37,416 nt of DNA from Planctomycetota bacterium (GCA_016209595.1 JACQVV010000648.1:1-37416); one strand, 5' to 3'. Positions 25,142 to 33,012 are shown, numbered from the stretch's first letter. Numbers and translations are program-made. Notes: generated from the sequence alone by a model not told the origin.

Positions 25142-26947
25142 ATGGTCACAAAACGCTTCGCGTGCCCCGGGTGCGGCCGCCGGTTCGAGGCGGAGCCGGC
25201 GACCGTCCAGACCTGCCCGGCGTGCGGGAAGAAGCTCCGCCGGGACCCGGAGCGCGCCGACTTTCCCCGGAACCTCGGGAAGTGCCGCCTCGAATCTCCA
25301 CTGGACGCCGGAGGGCAGGGAAGCGTCTACCGGGCGCGTCACGTCGGACTCGACCGCCCTGTGGCGGTCAAGATCCTGAAGTCGGACCACAGGGGCGATC
25401 CCGCCTTCGCCGCCCGGTTCGAGCGCGAGGCGCGGCTGGCGGGCCGGCTCAACCACCCCAACGTCGTCCGGGTCCTCGACGCGGGTCGCGAGGGCGGCTA
25501 CTACTTCCTCGTCATGGAGCTCGTCGAGGGAACCAACCTCGACAAGCTCGTCCGCGAAGAAGGACCTCTCCCGATCGACCGAGCCATCCGGTACGTGCGC
25601 GAGATAGGGAAAGGCGTCGCCGCCGCCCACGCGAGCGGCATCCTCCACCGGGACATCAAGCCCGGGAACCTGCTGCTCGACCCGGTCGAGGACCGGGTGC
25701 TCCTCACGGATTTCGGGATGGCCAAGGGCACCGTCGCGGACGAGCGACTCACCGTGACCGGGACCCTCCTCGGGACGCCGACCACGATGGCCCCCGAGAT
25801 CTGCGTGGGCCGGCCCGCCTCCCACGCGAGCGACCAGTACGCGCTCGCCGTGACCCTCTTCTACCTCATCGCGGGGAGGTTCCCGTTCATCGACGAATCG
25901 CCGCTTGCGCTCCTCCAGAAGCACATACGCGAGGAACCTCCGGACCTATCGGCGATCCGCCCCGACTGCCCCGGAGGAGTCGCCGGGGCGATCCGGCGGG
26001 CGATGGCGAAAGACCCCGGGAACCGCTTTCCCGACGTTCTCGACTTCGCCGGCGCGCTGGCCACCGGCGACCCGGACACCAGGATCCTCGCAGGCGTGAG
26101 CGCTCCGCGTCCGCGCGGCAAGCTCGCCGTGCTCCTCTCGCTCGCCGCACTCCTCGCCGCGGGTGGCGTCGCGCTCGCGCTCGCAGCCTCCCGGGGCGGC
26201 AAGAAGGACCGCGATCCGGCGGGGAACGGGAAGGCGGATGGACCCGAGGAGCCGGAAGACGAGCCCGAGGCACAACCCGACCCGGGAACCGGCGAGGATC
26301 CGGGACTTGCCGGAGAACCGGGTCCGGGGCCTACGACCGAGCCTCCCGCAGACGTCGATTTCCTCCGGTCGCTCTTCAACGCGAAGGAGGTTCGAGTCAC
26401 TCCAGAAGGCGAGGTCGATATCTTCTACGACTTCACGACCGAGAAGCATCTATCCGACTTCAAGACCGTCTTCCTGCTGCGCGCCGAGCGGGTGGACGGC
26501 GGCGTCCGCCTGGCGGGGGCCGGGTTCTGGGTGGCGAAGGCCGAGTTCCTCGACGTGCGGATCACGGTCGAGATCGAGCTCGAATCGCGGGCGGGATCCA
26601 TCGGTCTCGTCTACTACGCGGGGAAGGAGCACTACTACGCCGGCATCTACGAGGTGGGGCGCAAGCGCGCGGTGCTCCGGATCCAGGACGGGTCGAAGCG
26701 ACAGTACGACGCGCGCGTACAGGAGGGAATCGAGCCGCCCGGCCGCGACCGTTGCGCGAGCCTCGTGCGGAACGGAGACCGGCTCGTTCTGGAGCTCGCG
26801 GACAAACATGTCCTGGCGGCCCAGGACGCGCGGATCCCCTCCGGCGCGCCCGGACTGATCCTCGCGGCCGAGGGAGTCGTCGTCCGGACGGTGCGGATCC
26901 GCGGAACTCCCCATCCCCGGTGGGTCGAGTCCCGGCGGAAGGAATAG
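25142..26947 (+). CDS. Zinc-ribbon serine/threonine kinase with extracytoplasmic sensor domain (kinase C)
   Basis: 601 residues and the same layout as kinase A. A zinc ribbon at the N-terminus (CPGC and CPAC pairs within the first 30 residues) precedes a kinase domain with DAGGQGSVYRARH, Lys77 in VAVKIL, HRDIKPGN with Asp171, DFGMAKG, and GTPTTMAPE. A transmembrane helix (about 322-345) and an acidic Pro/Glu/Asp-rich linker follow. The C-terminal sensor-like domain (SDFKTVFLLRAERV...GAGFWVAKAEFLDVRITVEIE...GLVYYAGKEHYYAGIYE) ends in PHPRWVESRRKE. The ATG lies 14 nt after TACAAT with no Shine-Dalgarno. It is transcribed away from PrsW and ends 6 bp from the convergent HepT gene. Closer to kinase A than to B by domain content. 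Confidence 0.93.
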   Translation: MVTKRFACPGCGRRFEAEPATVQTCPACGKKLRRDPERADFPRNLGKCRLESPLDAGGQGSVYRARHVGLDRPVAVKILKSDHRGDPAFAARFEREARLAGRLNHPNVVRVLDAGREGGYYFLVMELVEGTNLDKLVREEGPLPIDRAIRYVREIGKGVAAAHASGILHRDIKPGNLLLDPVEDRVLLTDFGMAKGTVADERLTVTGTLLGTPTTMAPEICVGRPASHASDQYALAVTLFYLIAGRFPFIDESPLALLQKHIREEPPDLSAIRPDCPGGVAGAIRRAMAKDPGNRFPDVLDFAGALATGDPDTRILAGVSAPRPRGKLAVLLSLAALLAAGGVALALAASRGGKKDRDPAGNGKADGPEEPEDEPEAQPDPGTGEDPGLAGEPGPGPTTEPPADVDFLRSLFNAKEVRVTPEGEVDIFYDFTTEKHLSDFKTVFLLRAERVDGGVRLAGAGFWVAKAEFLDVRITVEIELESRAGSIGLVYYAGKEHYYAGIYEVGRKRAVLRIQDGSKRQYDARVQEGIEPPGRDRCASLVRNGDRLVLELADKHVLAAQDARIPSGAPGLILAAEGVVVRTVRIRGTPHPRWVESRRKE

Positions 26948-26953
26948 TGCCGG

Positions 26954-27370
26954 CTAGATCCCCACGCGGCGACGGACCGCACGAATGTACTGCCGGTATC
27001 CGCGTACGAACTCTCGCAGGGCTCCATGGAGAACGCCGAGGTCCACGGTCTCGTACTCGTGAACGATGCGGTTGCGAAGGCCGGTGGTCCGGGCGAGTTT
27101 CCTCGCGAGGGCCTGAGAAAGCGCACCCAGTTGAGCGAGCGCGAGGAAAGTGTCGAAGTACGTCTCCGGCGGCTGCCGGCCGGCCTCGAGGATGAGGTGG
27201 TTGTTCACGTCCACGGCCGAGTCTACGGTGAGCTGGACATCGCGTTCGGCGAGCCGGAAGTGGCCGGGGGTCGACCGGAACTCGGCAAGCCGGGTCCCGA
27301 GGAGGGGCTCCATCTCCTCGAGGCACGTTGCGATCTGAGCGAGCTTCTGCGCGAGAAGAGCCCGGTTCAC
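26954..27370 (-). CDS. hepT: HepT-like toxin (HEPN RNase)
   Basis: 138 residues from the GTG at 27370, which overlaps the TGA of mntA by 4 bp (GTGA). This is the HEPN-fold toxin of the HepT/MntA type VII toxin-antitoxin system, an RNase controlled by adenylylation. The signature R99NRIVH104EY106 fits the Rx4HxY motif whose tyrosine is the adenylylation target. The N-terminal helices (LAQKLAQIATCLEEMEPLL) and the VDVNNHLI stretch also fit the DUF86 family. Coupled translation with the antitoxin keeps the two in ratio. An upstream in-frame extension through mntA was rejected. Confidence 0.9.
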   Translation of the reverse strand: MNRALLAQKLAQIATCLEEMEPLLGTRLAEFRSTPGHFRLAERDVQLTVDSAVDVNNHLILEAGRQPPETYFDTFLALAQLGALSQALARKLARTTGLRNRIVHEYETVDLGVLHGALREFVRGYRQYIRAVRRRVGI

Positions 27371-27738
27371 CCCGCGTTCCGGTCGAGGTAGGCGCTGACG
27401 GCTTCGACGTACTTTCGCGAGTCCTGCCACTGCCGGAGCGCGGAGAGCCTCATCCGGTCGAAACGGTCGCGGCGCCCCCAGAGGAGTTTCCCTTCCAGGG
27501 CCACGGACAGCAAAAGCGACGGGCCGATGCGCTCGAGGAGGCAGAGGTCCACGTCCTCGCCGAGCGTCTCGATCAAGTCTCCTGCGAGCTCGGCTTCGTT
27601 CCCCCGGAGGCGAGGGGCAGAGACGCACACGTCGAAGTCGCTCCCCGGTTTCGCATCGCCCCGCGCGCGCGAACCGAAGAGCACCACGGCGTCCAGCCGG
27701 TATTTCCGTGCGATCGCGCGGAGGGATCTCTCGTTCAC
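27367..27738 (-). CDS. mntA: MntA-like antitoxin nucleotidyltransferase
   Basis: 123 residues, the minimal nucleotidyltransferase (MNT) fold. The GSx10DxD motif is intact: G22-S23, then D34-F-D36, in FGSRARGDAKPGSDFDVCV. A third acidic residue, D64 in VDLCLL, completes the metal site. In studied systems MntA transfers AMP to the HepT tyrosine and so blocks the toxin. The GTG start lies 6 nt after a TAGTCT box, so the mRNA may be leaderless. The gene order, antitoxin before toxin with overlap, is the usual one. Confidence 0.9.
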   Translation of the reverse strand: MNERSLRAIARKYRLDAVVLFGSRARGDAKPGSDFDVCVSAPRLRGNEAELAGDLIETLGEDVDLCLLERIGPSLLLSVALEGKLLWGRRDRFDRMRLSALRQWQDSRKYVEAVSAYLDRNAG

Positions 27739-27744
27739 GCGGGA

Positions 27745-27774
27745 AGACTACATTCACGGCGGAGAACCAGGCAA
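27745..27774 (-). promoter_or_regulatory. Promoter of the mntA-hepT pair
   Basis: On the minus strand TTGCCT (27774-27769), an 18-bp spacer, and TAGTCT (27750-27745), which ends 6 nt before the GTG start at 27738. No Shine-Dalgarno lies in between. One of the three best -35/-10 pairs in the window. Confidence 0.6.
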
Positions 27775-27794
27775 GGGGAGTCTCGCGTCGGCTC

Positions 27795-28850
27795 TTACTT
27801 TCCAGCAGCCTGAGCTCCCTCCAGAAGCCCGGCGATCGTGGCCGCCAGGGAGTCGCGGTTGTCCTTCGTGAGCGCGAAGAGCCTCGCCTCGGACCGGCGC
27901 TTGACGGACTCGATGAGCCCCCCGCCTTGCTGGGCGACGGTTGCGAGGAGCCGCGCGGGCGAGTCGAGGATCCGCAGGGCGGCGGAGACGAAAGCCGCCG
28001 AGTGGAGCTCCATCTTCCCGATCTCGTCGATCACGTACAGGTGAGCGCCCTCGCGAGGCGCGAGGGTGGGGAGGGCCACGCGCTCGAACGACTCGAGGTC
28101 CACCACGTAGCGGCCGACGCGCGGGCCGTTCCCGGAGTCGAGGCGAGCGAGGTCCCCCTCTTCGCCGGAGAGCGCCTTGACGCGGAAGCCGGTCCGGCCG
28201 CGCGGCCCGCGGACCTCCTCGGTGTAGAAGCCGGAAGCGCGCCCAGGCGGGAGGTCCTCCACGATGCGGCGGACGAGAGTGGTCTTTCCGGCGCCCGGCG
28301 GCCCGGTCACGAGGATCCGGGGCCGCTCGCACGCCGCGAGGAGGAGGTCGGAGTACGACGCGCTGACGAGGTCGGCCTCCAGAATGCCGAATTCGCGGAG
28401 GAGCTCCTCCACGCGTCGCCGGCAATGGTCCTCCGGGTGCCGGGGCCCGACCACCGCCTCGAACTCCAGGAAGGCGCCGAGCCCTTCGACCTTGTCGAGA
28501 TGAATCCGTACGTTCTCGAGAAGGTAGAGATCGCGCCGTTTGGTCACGGTCACCACGGGCGCTCCCAGAGCCGAGAGAGTCTCGGGGAGAGAGCCCTCGC
28601 CCACCGGCGTCACCTCGTAGTCGCTCGGCCGCACGCCGCCCTCCCTCTCCGGGCGGCGGTAGCGGATGAGCACGGTGGGTGCGCGCGAGGACGAACGGAG
28701 CTTCAGTCGTTCCCCGCCCTCGGTGCTCACCGCGTAGTAGCGGTCGACCTGGTCCTCGACTCCCTCGCTCCGCGCGCCGAGGCGCAGCGCGACGCCCCGC
28801 GCGGCCGCGAGGTCGGGGACTCGGGCCTTGATCTCGATATTTCGCGGCAG
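27795..28850 (-). CDS. CYTH triphosphate-tunnel domain fused to a THEP1-type NTPase, apparent CTG start
   Basis: 351 residues. Residues 1-165 are a CYTH domain of the class IV adenylate cyclase/thiamine triphosphatase superfamily (N-terminal NIEIKARV, VDRYYAVSTEGGERLKLR, a central charged strand IRYRRPE, GLGAFLEFE). Residues 175-345 are a P-loop NTPase of the THEP1 family: Walker A GPPGAGKT at 183-190, GFYTEEVRG, and Walker B VIDEIGKMEL. The family-like N-terminus (M)PRNIEIKARV begins at a CTG codon (28850-28848) with GGAG 7 nt upstream inside the previous gene's end. No ATG, GTG or TTG lies upstream in frame before a stop that would preserve it, and a GTG 40 codons later would delete the first strand of the tunnel. 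Substrate unknown. The two halves both act on triphosphates, which makes a joint function plausible. Confidence 0.85.
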   Translation of the reverse strand: MPRNIEIKARVPDLAAARGVALRLGARSEGVEDQVDRYYAVSTEGGERLKLRSSSRAPTVLIRYRRPEREGGVRPSDYEVTPVGEGSLPETLSALGAPVVTVTKRRDLYLLENVRIHLDKVEGLGAFLEFEAVVGPRHPEDHCRRRVEELLREFGILEADLVSASYSDLLLAACERPRILVTGPPGAGKTTLVRRIVEDLPPGRASGFYTEEVRGPRGRTGFRVKALSGEEGDLARLDSGNGPRVGRYVVDLESFERVALPTLAPREGAHLYVIDEIGKMELHSAAFVSAALRILDSPARLLATVAQQGGGLIESVKRRSEARLFALTKDNRDSLAATIAGLLEGAQAAGK

Positions 28851-28854
28851 GCGC

Positions 28855-29445
28855 TTACTCCGTCTCGACCGCCCCCGCGACGAGGCCGGCGAGGTCGAGG
28901 AGAAGCCGGAGCCGCTCCTCGTCGTTCACGGCGTCGCGCACGTCGAGGGTCGCCCTGTGCCCGTCCACGGCGAGGCGGATCCGGTCCTCCCAGAGGAGCT
29001 TCTTCCGGATCTTCTCCGACAGGACGCGCTTGGCCGCGGCCCCGTCCGAGGCGTGGATTTCGAAGCGGAGGTCGAGATCGGGGTCGCCGGTCGTCACGGC
29101 CGCGAGGCCCAGGCGCCCGGCGCAGGTCTTCGCGTCCCCCGGCCCTCCCTTCCGCGCGACACAGAGCGAGAGGGCCTTCGCGTTCTTGACGAGGGCCGAG
29201 ACCCGGGTGTGCGTGCGCTCTCCCTTGCCGGTCGAGAGCACCACCAGGCCAACCGAAACGGGTCGGTCCTCGTACTCCCCTTCGAGCGAGGGGGAGAGAC
29301 CGACGTCGCCCGGCCGGTAGGAGAGGCCGGTCCGCACGGCAAGGCTCTGCCAGGCGCTCATCTTGGCCTGGATCTCGCGGTTTCCCATGACGATCGCCGC
29401 GCCGATCAGGATGCCGGCCAGCACGAAGACGACTCCCGCGATCAT
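28855..29445 (-). CDS. Uncharacterised single-pass membrane protein
   Basis: 196 residues from the ATG at 29445, which follows a purine-rich GAGGAAGAG. A transmembrane helix at about residues 2-20 (IAGVVFVLAGILIGAAIVM) anchors a soluble beta-alpha domain (RTGLSYRPGDVG...GEYEDRPVSVGLVVLSTGKGERTHTRVSALV), a pattern seen in uncharacterised bacterial proteins. Its last codons carry the GGAG that serves the CYTH-THEP1 gene 4 bp downstream, so the two are co-translated or at least co-transcribed. No catalytic motif was noticed. Confidence 0.7.
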   Translation of the reverse strand: MIAGVVFVLAGILIGAAIVMGNREIQAKMSAWQSLAVRTGLSYRPGDVGLSPSLEGEYEDRPVSVGLVVLSTGKGERTHTRVSALVKNAKALSLCVARKGGPGDAKTCAGRLGLAAVTTGDPDLDLRFEIHASDGAAAKRVLSEKIRKKLLWEDRIRLAVDGHRATLDVRDAVNDEERLRLLLDLAGLVAGAVETE

Positions 29446-29501
29446 CTCTCTTCCTCTTCTTGCTAGTTTTCTTGCCGCGCTTCTCGCGAGCGGGGAGGCG
29501 A

Positions 29502-29553
29502 ATTGTAGCGCGCCGGACCGGGGACAGGCAACGGTCCGGGCCATTGGTAGAAT
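29502..29553. promoter_or_regulatory. Divergent -10 boxes between the membrane protein and glpD genes
   Basis: TACAAT faces the minus-strand gene (29507-29502, leader about 56 nt) and TAGAAT faces glpD (29548-29553), ending 15 nt before its ATG. No clear -35 was found for either. Confidence 0.4.
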
Positions 29554-29568
29554 CTGCCGGTTCCCCCC

Positions 29569-31230
29569 ATGCCCTTCTCCCACGTCGAACGCGCGTACGC
29601 CCTCCAGTCGTTCCGGGAGGCGACCTTCGACGTCGCCATCGTGGGGGGTGGGATCACGGGAGCGGGTATCGCGCGCGACGCGGCGATGCGAGGGCTCTCC
29701 GTCGCCCTCGTGGAGAAGGGCGACATCGCCTCGGGGACGAGCAGCCGCTCCAGTCGCCTCATCCACGGCGGGCTCCGCTACCTGGAGCAGGGGCGCCTCG
29801 GGCTCGTGTTCGAAGCCCTGGAGGAGCGCACGGTCCTGTGCCGCATCGCCCCTCACCTCGCCCGTCCGCTCCCCTTCCTCTTCCCTGTCTACGAGGGGAG
29901 CCGCCGGGGGCTCTGGACGGTTTCGGCCGGCATGTGGATCTACGACGGGCTCTCCTTCTTCAGGAGTTACAGGCTCCACAAGACGCTTTCCGCCGTCCGT
30001 GTTCGAGAGCTGGAGCCGCGTCTCGCCTCAGATGGCCTCGCGGGGGGGGTGCTCTACTACGACTGCGCGACGAACGACGCGAGACTCACCCTGGAGAACG
30101 CGATCGCCGCCGGGCGCGCGGGCGCGAGCATCGCGACCTGGTGCGAGGCCACGGGCTTCCTCCGGGAGGGCGGTCGCGTGGCCGGGCTTGCCGCCCGGGA
30201 CCGGCTCGGGGGGGCCGAGTTCGAGGTCCGGGCGAGGGTCGTGGTGGTGGCCGCCGGGCCGTGGCTCGACTGCCAGCTTCCTCTCGCGACGGGGTCCCAG
30301 TCGCGGTTCCTGCGCCCCACCAAGGGAGTCCACCTCGTCGTGCCCTCGTCGCGGCTCCCCGTCTCGCACGCCGTGGTCGGGAGCGCCGTGGCCGACCGCC
30401 GCGTGATCTTCCTGCTCCCGTGGGGGGGCTTCACGATCGTGGGGACCACGGACACCGACTACGACGGTGATCCGGATCGTGTCGCCGCCGACGCGGCGGA
30501 CGTCGAGTACCTCCTCGCCACGGCCAACGCCTGCATCCCCGGCGCGGATTTGGGACCTTTCGACGTCGCGAGCACCTACGCGGGCCTCCGGCCCCTCCTC
30601 CGGCAGGAAGGAGTCCCGGAGAGCGAGCTCAGCCGCGAGCACAGAATCCTCGAGCCGGCCGAGGGGCTCCTCGCGATCGCGGGCGGGAAGCTCACGACCT
30701 ATCGCCGGATGGCGGCAGAGGTGGTGGACCGCGCGCTTCGCGAGCTCCCGCCAGGAACGGCCCTCCATCCCGCCTGCCGCTCCGCCGAAGAGCCGCTCCC
30801 CGGTGCGCCCGGCTGGACCTGGGAAAACGTGGACGGTTCCACCGAGGAGAAGGCGCTCCTCGCGGAGCACAAGATCCCTCCGGACGTGGTCAAACATCTC
30901 CTGCGAACATACGGGGCCCGAGCGTTCGAGATTGCCTCTCTCGCGGGCAAGGACCCGTTGCTCGCGACGCGCATCCATCCGGACCGGCCGAACCTGTGGG
31001 CGGGGCTCGATTTCGCCGTGGAGGAGGAGATGGCGCTCAGGCTGGAGGACTTCCTCGTCCGCAGAACCTCGCTCTTCCACAAGGCGCCCGACCAGGCCCT
31101 CGGCCTCGCCCGACCCGTCGCCGAGCGGATGGCCCGGCTACTGGGCTGGGAGGAGGCGCGCGTGGAGGAGGAGGTGGCGAACTACCGCGAGCTCGTGGCG
31201 GCGAGTCGGGCGTTTCGGGAAGGCCGGTGA
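29569..31230 (+). CDS. glpD: Glycerol-3-phosphate dehydrogenase (FAD-dependent)
   Basis: 553 residues, the usual length. It oxidises sn-glycerol 3-phosphate to dihydroxyacetone phosphate and passes electrons to the quinone pool at the inner face of the membrane. An FAD-binding Rossmann motif is at 25-33 (VGGGITGAG) followed by the family's DIASGTSSRSSRLIHGGLRYLEQG segment. Later come the PTKGVHLVVP and GGFTIVGTTDTDYDGDP motifs and a C-terminal DAO_C domain ending before the last 40 residues. No Shine-Dalgarno; a TAGAAT lies 15 nt upstream. No glycerol kinase or facilitator gene is adjacent, so it probably serves phospholipid or redox metabolism. It ends 4 bp from the convergent membrane-protein gene. 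Confidence 0.95.
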   Translation: MPFSHVERAYALQSFREATFDVAIVGGGITGAGIARDAAMRGLSVALVEKGDIASGTSSRSSRLIHGGLRYLEQGRLGLVFEALEERTVLCRIAPHLARPLPFLFPVYEGSRRGLWTVSAGMWIYDGLSFFRSYRLHKTLSAVRVRELEPRLASDGLAGGVLYYDCATNDARLTLENAIAAGRAGASIATWCEATGFLREGGRVAGLAARDRLGGAEFEVRARVVVVAAGPWLDCQLPLATGSQSRFLRPTKGVHLVVPSSRLPVSHAVVGSAVADRRVIFLLPWGGFTIVGTTDTDYDGDPDRVAADAADVEYLLATANACIPGADLGPFDVASTYAGLRPLLRQEGVPESELSREHRILEPAEGLLAIAGGKLTTYRRMAAEVVDRALRELPPGTALHPACRSAEEPLPGAPGWTWENVDGSTEEKALLAEHKIPPDVVKHLLRTYGARAFEIASLAGKDPLLATRIHPDRPNLWAGLDFAVEEEMALRLEDFLVRRTSLFHKAPDQALGLARPVAERMARLLGWEEARVEEEVANYRELVAASRAFREGR

Positions 31231-31234
31231 GGCG

Positions 31235-31843
31235 TCATCCGAGGATCTCCTGGAGCGCGTAGGGAACGAGCGCGAGCAGGAGGGCGATGGCCGCTGCCCC
31301 CACGACGTAGACGCGGGCCTGTGCCGCCACCATCCCCAGCGCGTGCTTGTTCAGAACCTCGATCCCGAACCTCTCGACCGCGCCGAGTTCCCGCCGGTTC
31401 GCCTGTGTCGCCTGGGCCGCCCCGGCCCCGAGGCTTCCCGCTATCTCTCGTGCGAGGAGCCGCTCGACCCTGCGAGCGACTCGCGCCACAAGCCAGTCGA
31501 TGGGCCCGCTCGATCGCACTTTCCGGTAGGCGCGCTCGATCGCGTCGCTCTCGCGAATCGCCTTCTGGAGTTCGCGCGCGAGACCCGTCGAGAGCCCCGC
31601 GACCCCTCCGGCCAGGGCGAAGAGAAGAGCGTAGTAGAGGGGCAGGAGCCACCGGGCCCAGCTCCACCATGATGCCTGGGTATCGAAGATGCCCGCGGCG
31701 AGAGCGAGCGCGTAGATCCCGCCGCCGGCGAACGCGCCGAGGAGGAGCCCCAGGGCCGCGCGAAGCGCGGCCGAGACCAGGGCTCTCCCCGTTCGGACGA
31801 GCAATCGGCCAGGCGCGCTCTCCGGCCGCGGGCCTTCGCTCAC
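31235..31843 (-). CDS. Uncharacterised multi-spanning membrane protein
   Basis: 202 residues starting at the GTG 31843, which overlaps the upstream gene's TGA by 4 bp. It has three or four hydrophobic segments (LRAALGLLLGAFAGGGIYAL, LLPLYYALLFALAGGVAGL and, at the C-terminus, VYVVGAAAIALLLALVPYAL) with an amphipathic helical region of about 90 residues between the second and third. No family was recognised. A very long upstream extension in the same frame was rejected as antisense reading. It is probably a subunit or partner of the product of the preceding gene. Confidence 0.7.
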   Translation of the reverse strand: MSEGPRPESAPGRLLVRTGRALVSAALRAALGLLLGAFAGGGIYALALAAGIFDTQASWWSWARWLLPLYYALLFALAGGVAGLSTGLARELQKAIRESDAIERAYRKVRSSGPIDWLVARVARRVERLLAREIAGSLGAGAAQATQANRRELGAVERFGIEVLNKHALGMVAAQARVYVVGAAAIALLLALVPYALQEILG

Positions 31844-32397
31844 GCCTTCGCGGCCTGCGGCGCGGCCGGCTTCCGGCCCCCGCGGAAGAAGAGCGCGACC
31901 GTGAGGAGGAGCAGGATGTGCGCCGAAAGGACGAGGAGGAGCACGTGCCCGCTGAACTCCAGGAACTCGACGCGCGAGCCGCGCCGGATCACCTTGTCCC
32001 CGAACGGGACGAGGTCCTCGGGATAGAGGACGATGTAGAGATAGAGCCCAGCCGCCGCGGCCACGAGGGAGAACACGACGAGGAGCGGGAGCCGGCTCGC
32101 CCAGCTCCTCCGCGCGGGGCGAGGTCTTTCCTTCTTCTTCCTTTTCTTTCCCCGCCCCGCGAGCCAGGAGAGCCCGATCGAGAGGTAGACCACCGCCACC
32201 GCCGCCGGGATCGCGTAGATCGAATGGAGCCGGCGCTCGCGCATCCAGGCGAGAGCGCGGTCCACCTCGCGGGCGACGGCGGGGGAGCGCCCGACCCACT
32301 CGTGCGCCCGCGGAAACCGGTCGTACAAATAGAGGAAGAGCGCGGCGAGATTCGCCACGAGCAGCAGGAAGACCCAGGCCCGCCGGAACATCCTCAC
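31840..32397 (-). CDS. Uncharacterised four-helix membrane protein
   Basis: 185 residues from a GTG at 32397; the ATG at 32391 two codons on is equally possible. Four membrane helices are predicted at about 8-25, 61-82, 104-125 and 147-170, with a strongly basic loop (GRGKKRKKKERPRPARR) after the second that should face the cytoplasm by the positive-inside rule. It is translationally coupled to the next gene. No catalytic motif or family was recognised. Confidence 0.7.
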   Translation of the reverse strand: MRMFRRAWVFLLLVANLAALFLYLYDRFPRAHEWVGRSPAVAREVDRALAWMRERRLHSIYAIPAAVAVVYLSIGLSWLAGRGKKRKKKERPRPARRSWASRLPLLVVFSLVAAAAGLYLYIVLYPEDLVPFGDKVIRRGSRVEFLEFSGHVLLLVLSAHILLLLTVALFFRGGRKPAAPQAAKA

Positions 32398-32484
32398 ACA
32401 TTAGAGGGGCGGAAGTCCGGCTCGTCAAGCGATCCCGGGACAAGCGGAGGCGCATGGGGGGGAGCCTGCATGCGCGCTCCAGCC

Positions 32485-32513
32485 TTGCGACCCGACCGCT
32501 CCCGGCGTAGCAT
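32485..32513 (+). promoter_or_regulatory. Promoter of the small protein gene
   Basis: TTGCGA (32485-32490), a 17-bp spacer, and TAGCAT (32508-32513). The start codon is 35 nt further on, behind a GAGG, so this transcript has a leader, unlike most others in the window. Confidence 0.6.
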
Positions 32514-32548
32514 CCCCGGTCCACCGCGTCGAACCACGAGGCCCCATC

Positions 32549-32920
32549 ATGATCGAGAAACACGCGCTGACCATCGTCGGGACGTCCGGGAAGTCCTACA
32601 ACCTGGTCGTCTTCCCGATCGACCGCAAGTTCGAGGAGAGGGGAGCGGTCTACGTCGTGACGGTCTGCAAGGCGGAGGAGAAGGGAGGGTTCTCCTTCAA
32701 CAACAGCCCCGTCTTCCTGGGCGAGACCGACCGCCTCGCCGGGCACTTCGACAACCATCCCAAGGCCGAGTGCTTCCGGCTGGCCGCGCAAGCCCTCGGC
32801 GCGCCCGCCGAGAACATCGCCGTCGGCAGCATCCTCGAGGACGATCCGAAGAAGCGGCAGGCCATCAAGAAAGACCTCGAGGCCAAGTTCAAGTGGGTCT
32901 GCAACAACTGGACTCCTTGA
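32549..32920 (+). CDS. Small protein, possibly a degenerate GIY-YIG-like fold
   Basis: 123 residues, soluble. The order of its elements resembles small GIY-YIG-type proteins: a GAVYVVTV strand (about 32-39), VFLGETDRL (about 54-62, where the family has YIGQT..L), HFDNHPKAECF (about 65-76), and a final helix QAIKKDLEAKFKWVCNN where the family has a conserved Arg/Glu and CN. The usual catalytic Tyr and Glu are not where expected (Lys-Lys in place of the Glu), so a nuclease activity should not be assumed. The family guess is weak. It stands alone between a promoter and the kinase-TPR gene. Confidence 0.6.
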   Translation: MIEKHALTIVGTSGKSYNLVVFPIDRKFEERGAVYVVTVCKAEEKGGFSFNNSPVFLGETDRLAGHFDNHPKAECFRLAAQALGAPAENIAVGSILEDDPKKRQAIKKDLEAKFKWVCNNWTP

Positions 32921-32986
32921 CCGGGGACCCCTCGATCGCGTAGCGGTTCGGTCGCGCCGGGCGACTTGGCTCCCCCGGGGGCGCCG

Positions 32987-32992
32987 TATACT
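32987..32992 (+). promoter_or_regulatory. -10-like TATACT before the kinase-TPR gene
   Basis: TATACT ends 20 nt before the ATG at 33013, which has GGAGG 8-12 nt upstream. A TTGGCT at 32966 is only 15 bp away, so the -35 is doubtful. Confidence 0.4.
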
Positions 32993-33012
32993 GCCCGCCG
33001 GAGGGCCAAGCG

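Noticed and set aside
27371..27757. Upstream extension of HepT
   Set aside because: It runs through mntA in another frame. The HEPN domain begins at the GTG 27370.
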